From: DATHXC01 sp041662005
GTDB lineage: Bacteria > Pseudomonadota > Gammaproteobacteria > Burkholderiales > Methylophilaceae
Assembly: GCA_041662005.1 (NCBI GenBank)
Contig: JBAZTJ010000115.1
Span: 1 to 8,426 of the forward strand
Length of the DNA: 8,426 bases
Direction of reading: 5' to 3'
In this document: positions 6,431 to 8,426 of the stretch, in pieces
Numbering within the stretch: the stretch's first letter is position 1
Layout: every line of letters starts with the position of its first letter
Position numbers and translations under genes: made by a program
The notes under the pieces: model-generated
What the model was told of the DNA's origin: nothing
Database searches by the model: none
What the model saw: only the letters and a program-made list of their open reading frames with translations

Positions 6431-6448
6431 CGAGGAGAGTCGTAGATA

Positions 6449-7273
6449 ATGTCTGAATTTGATGATAGGAACCGGAAAGACATAGCCAGTTGGGTCGCCT
6501 TCCTGAGTAAGGCGGAAATCCCCGTACTGAAACATACTGCGAAAGAGATGCTGCGCCTGCAGGAGGATGAGGACAAGATCAGTGCGCGCGCTATCAGTTC
6601 AGTCGTGACTCAGGATCCGATGATGGTGTTCCGTTTGTTGCGCTACTCGCAAATGCACAAGCATAAAAGCCAGCAACAAGACCTGGTATCGGTGGAACAA
6701 GCCATCATGATGATGGGGATGACCGCATTTTTCAAAAACCTGCCACCTGAGCCACTAGTACAGGATGTGCTGAAAACCAGCCTGACTGCCCAAACTCACT
6801 TGTTGAAGCTGATACACCGCTCTCATCGTGCCGCACGATATGCCGGTGATTGGGCGGCGATGCTCTATGACCTGAAGGCAGAGGAGGTTGCGATTGCCGC
6901 GTTAATGCATGATCTGGCGGAAATGCTGATGCTATGCTTTGCGCCCGATAGCATGAACAAGATATACGCAATGCAGAGTGCAGATAAAACTTTACGCAGT
7001 CATGCCGTGCAGGAAGAAGTGCTGGGATTCAGGTTGCTGGATTTACAAAAGCAACTTGGTGAGGTCTGTCAATTGCCACCCTTGCTATCCAAGTTGATCC
7101 AGGAGGGTAACTCCAATGACAGGCGGGTAAAAAATGTTAGCTTGGCGGTCAATCTGGCCAGACACTCATCCCATGGCTGGGATGATGCGGCTTTGCCAGA
7201 TGATTATCGGGATATTTCTGAGCTGCTTCGTATCGATATCGAGAAGACGATGCGCATCGTTGGTGCCCCCTGA
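6449..7273 (+). CDS. HDOD-domain signalling protein
   Basis: The 274-residue soluble protein is a single HDOD domain without a fused receiver, GGDEF or EAL module. Characteristic stretches are ISSVVTQDPMMVFRLLRYS (49-67, the I-x-x-DP-x-x-x-x-x-x-L-R motif), VEQAIMMMGMTAFFKNL (82-98), HRSHRAARYAGDWA (123-136) and AIAALMHDLAEMLML (148-162), which keeps His154-Asp155. Later consensus positions are lost: the family pattern G-x-x-H reads GFRL (193-196), and the usual terminal HH reads Gly220-Asn221. Metal-dependent phosphodiesterase activity is therefore unlikely, and a regulatory binding role is more plausible, as proposed for HDOD proteins in general. The ribosome site AGGAGA supports the start. 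The gene is probably monocistronic, 188 nt after mutM and convergent with ubiB across 33 nt. Its partner or signal cannot be inferred from this context. Confidence 0.88.
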   Translation: MSEFDDRNRKDIASWVAFLSKAEIPVLKHTAKEMLRLQEDEDKISARAISSVVTQDPMMVFRLLRYSQMHKHKSQQQDLVSVEQAIMMMGMTAFFKNLPPEPLVQDVLKTSLTAQTHLLKLIHRSHRAARYAGDWAAMLYDLKAEEVAIAALMHDLAEMLMLCFAPDSMNKIYAMQSADKTLRSHAVQEEVLGFRLLDLQKQLGEVCQLPPLLSKLIQEGNSNDRRVKNVSLAVNLARHSSHGWDDAALPDDYRDISELLRIDIEKTMRIVGAP

Positions 7274-7306
7274 AATCTTACTGAGGCCTCTCTCAATCTA
7301 AGGCAA

Positions 7307-7329
7307 TTACCCGTTGAAATGACGGGTAA
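7307..7329 (-). repeat. Perfect hairpin containing the ubiB stop codon
   Basis: TTACCCGT (7307-7314) and ACGGGTAA (7322-7329) form a perfect 8-bp stem around a 7-base loop. It lies inside the last codons of ubiB, whose TAA stop is 7309-7307. As a nearly symmetrical structure it can form in RNA from either strand, between the convergent HDOD and ubiB genes. No T-run follows on either side, so it is not a classical terminator. It might stabilise 3' ends or assist termination in both directions. Confidence 0.4.
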
Positions 7330-8426
7330 ATTCAAGTGCCAGCAAAGCGAGTAATGCTAGCGAAATCAACCTTAGCGCAACGGTTTGGTGCTGTTGTTGC
7401 CGTTTCAGTTTCTTCAGCTCCATAATTAGCTCGCTACTATTATCCCTGCGCAGGAAAGCATCTACAGTGCTAGGCAGCGTTGGCAGTATTGCACCCCAAG
7501 CGGGGGCTTCCGATTTAATACGGTTCAACACACTGCGCCAGCCGATTTGCTCTGACATCCAGCGTTCCAGAAATGGCTGTGCTGTTTTCCACAGATCAAG
7601 CTCAGGGTCCAAGTCACGACCCAGGCCTTCAACATTCAACAGGGTTTTTTGCAGCATGGTGAGCTGGGGCTGGATTTCTACGCCAAAGCGACGTGAGGTC
7701 TGGAACAGGCGCAATAGCACACGCCCAAATGAGATTTCCTTAAGCGGCTTATCGAAAATAGGTTCGCACACGGCGCGGATTGCAGTTTCGAACTCATCCA
7801 GCGGAGTATCTTTTGGTGCCCAACCTGATTCGATGTGCGCACGCGCCACTTCACGGTAATCACGGCGGAAGAAGGCTAAAAAATTACGTGCCAGGTATTG
7901 CTTGTCGATATCTGTCAACGTACCCATGATGCCGAAGTCCAGTGCTACATAACGGCCATCGTCCGCGACCTGGATATTGCCTGGATGCATGTCAGCATGG
8001 AAGAATCCATCGCGGAATACCTGGGTAAAAAATATCTCTACGCCATCGCGTGCCAACTTGGGGATATCCACCCCTATGCTGCGTAGATGCGCTACCTGGT
8101 TAATCGGCGTGCCATCCATGCGCTGCATTACCATGACCTGTTCGCGACACCAGTCCCAGTGAACTTCCGGTACCAGCAACAAGCGGCCATCATTGAAGTT
8201 GCGGCCAAGCAGGCTGCAATTGGCCGCTTCCAGCATCAAATCCAGTTCGCTATGGATATGCCTGCCAAACTCTGCAACCACTTCGCGTGGCTTGAGTCTT
8301 TTGCCATCTGACCATAGTTTTTGCAGTAGCCATGCTGCGCTATCCAGCAGTGCCAGGTCTTTTTCTATCACCTGGGCAATATTGGGGCGCAGTATTTTCA
8401 CTGCGACAGGGGTGCCACCTGGCAGG
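7307..8426 (-). CDS. ubiB: UbiB, ubiquinone biosynthesis ABC1/ADCK-type kinase-like ATPase (N-terminus outside window)
   Basis: The frame is open to the right edge and shows 372 residues. About 130-150 N-terminal residues, including the KxGQ motif, should lie outside. UbiB is a membrane-associated atypical protein-kinase-like ATPase needed for aerobic ubiquinone synthesis, assisting the Ubi hydroxylase steps. Visible motifs are the nucleotide-binding lysine in TPVAVKILRP (Lys codon 8398-8396), the family ExD motif in SELDLMLEA (about visible residues 59-67), the catalytic-loop equivalent FFHADMHPGNI (141-151), and the metal-binding DFGIMGTL (163-170). The C-terminus ends with a hydrophobic helix (about the last 22 residues, LISLALLALLALEF), as expected. 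The body lines up closely with my memory of E. coli UbiB, including FFTQVFRDGFFHADMHPGN and AVCEPIFDKPLKEISFG. The GTG at 8401 is an internal valine codon in the kinase core, not the start. ubiE and ubiJ are likely further right. Confidence 0.96.
   Translation of the reverse strand, partial: LPGGTPVAVKILRPNIAQVIEKDLALLDSAAWLLQKLWSDGKRLKPREVVAEFGRHIHSELDLMLEAANCSLLGRNFNDGRLLLVPEVHWDWCREQVMVMQRMDGTPINQVAHLRSIGVDIPKLARDGVEIFFTQVFRDGFFHADMHPGNIQVADDGRYVALDFGIMGTLTDIDKQYLARNFLAFFRRDYREVARAHIESGWAPKDTPLDEFETAIRAVCEPIFDKPLKEISFGRVLLRLFQTSRRFGVEIQPQLTMLQKTLLNVEGLGRDLDPELDLWKTAQPFLERWMSEQIGWRSVLNRIKSEAPAWGAILPTLPSTVDAFLRRDNSSELIMELKKLKRQQQHQTVALRLISLALLALLALEFTRHFNG

Noticed and set aside
7467..7859. 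Plus-strand open frame of 130 codons
   Set aside because: It lies opposite the conserved catalytic and C-terminal parts of ubiB, and its translation shows no protein-like pattern.
8399..8401. GTG at 8401 as the start of ubiB
   Set aside because: In-frame codons upstream encode PGGTPVA, which leads into the conserved VAVK strand of UbiB. The gene continues beyond the window edge.
1..8426. Mobile elements, CRISPR arrays, tRNA or rRNA genes
   Set aside because: No transposase or integrase, no regularly spaced direct repeats, and no tRNA-like cloverleaf or rRNA sequence was recognised on either strand.

Overview
The window looks like chromosomal DNA of a betaproteobacterium with roughly 50% GC. 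A member of the Nitrosomonadales, perhaps Methylophilaceae, is my best guess. The guess rests on protein resemblance (MutM, UbiB, the HDOD protein, a secreted TPR protein) and on remembered gene order. It is not a database result. No tRNA, rRNA, CRISPR array, IS element, phage gene or frameshift was seen, and coding density is high. The longest non-coding stretches are 1185-1447 (263 bases) and 6261-6448 (188 bases).

Layout. Positions 1-1184 (minus) hold the first 394 codons of a secreted TPR-repeat protein whose C-terminus lies outside the window. Positions 1185-1447 are a divergent intergenic region with candidate promoters for both directions and several RNA hairpins, one of them terminator-like. 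Positions 1448-6260 (plus) form a tight five-gene run: a GldA-type ABC ATPase, a GldF/NosY-type six-helix permease, a GldG-type membrane-anchored auxiliary protein, a DUF4340 membrane-anchored protein, and mutM. Gaps are 31, 14, 28 and 6 nt, so this is very probably one operon. After a 188-base gap, 6449-7273 (plus) encodes a stand-alone HDOD-domain signalling protein. It faces the 3' end of ubiB (7307-8426, minus), whose N-terminal part lies beyond the right edge.

How the genes fit together. The first four operon genes would form one envelope complex: a cytoplasmic ATPase, an inner-membrane permease, and two proteins with large periplasmic domains. This module is best known from gliding Bacteroidetes (GldA/F/G), but homologues occur widely in non-gliding bacteria, where the substrate is unknown. 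Sharing an operon with the DNA-repair glycosylase MutM may be only positional. From memory, mutM neighbours a TPR-lolB-ispE cluster in many betaproteobacteria, so the ABC cassette appears to sit between mutM and its usual neighbour. The least explained parts are the structured leader of the ABC operon and the biological role of the cassette itself.
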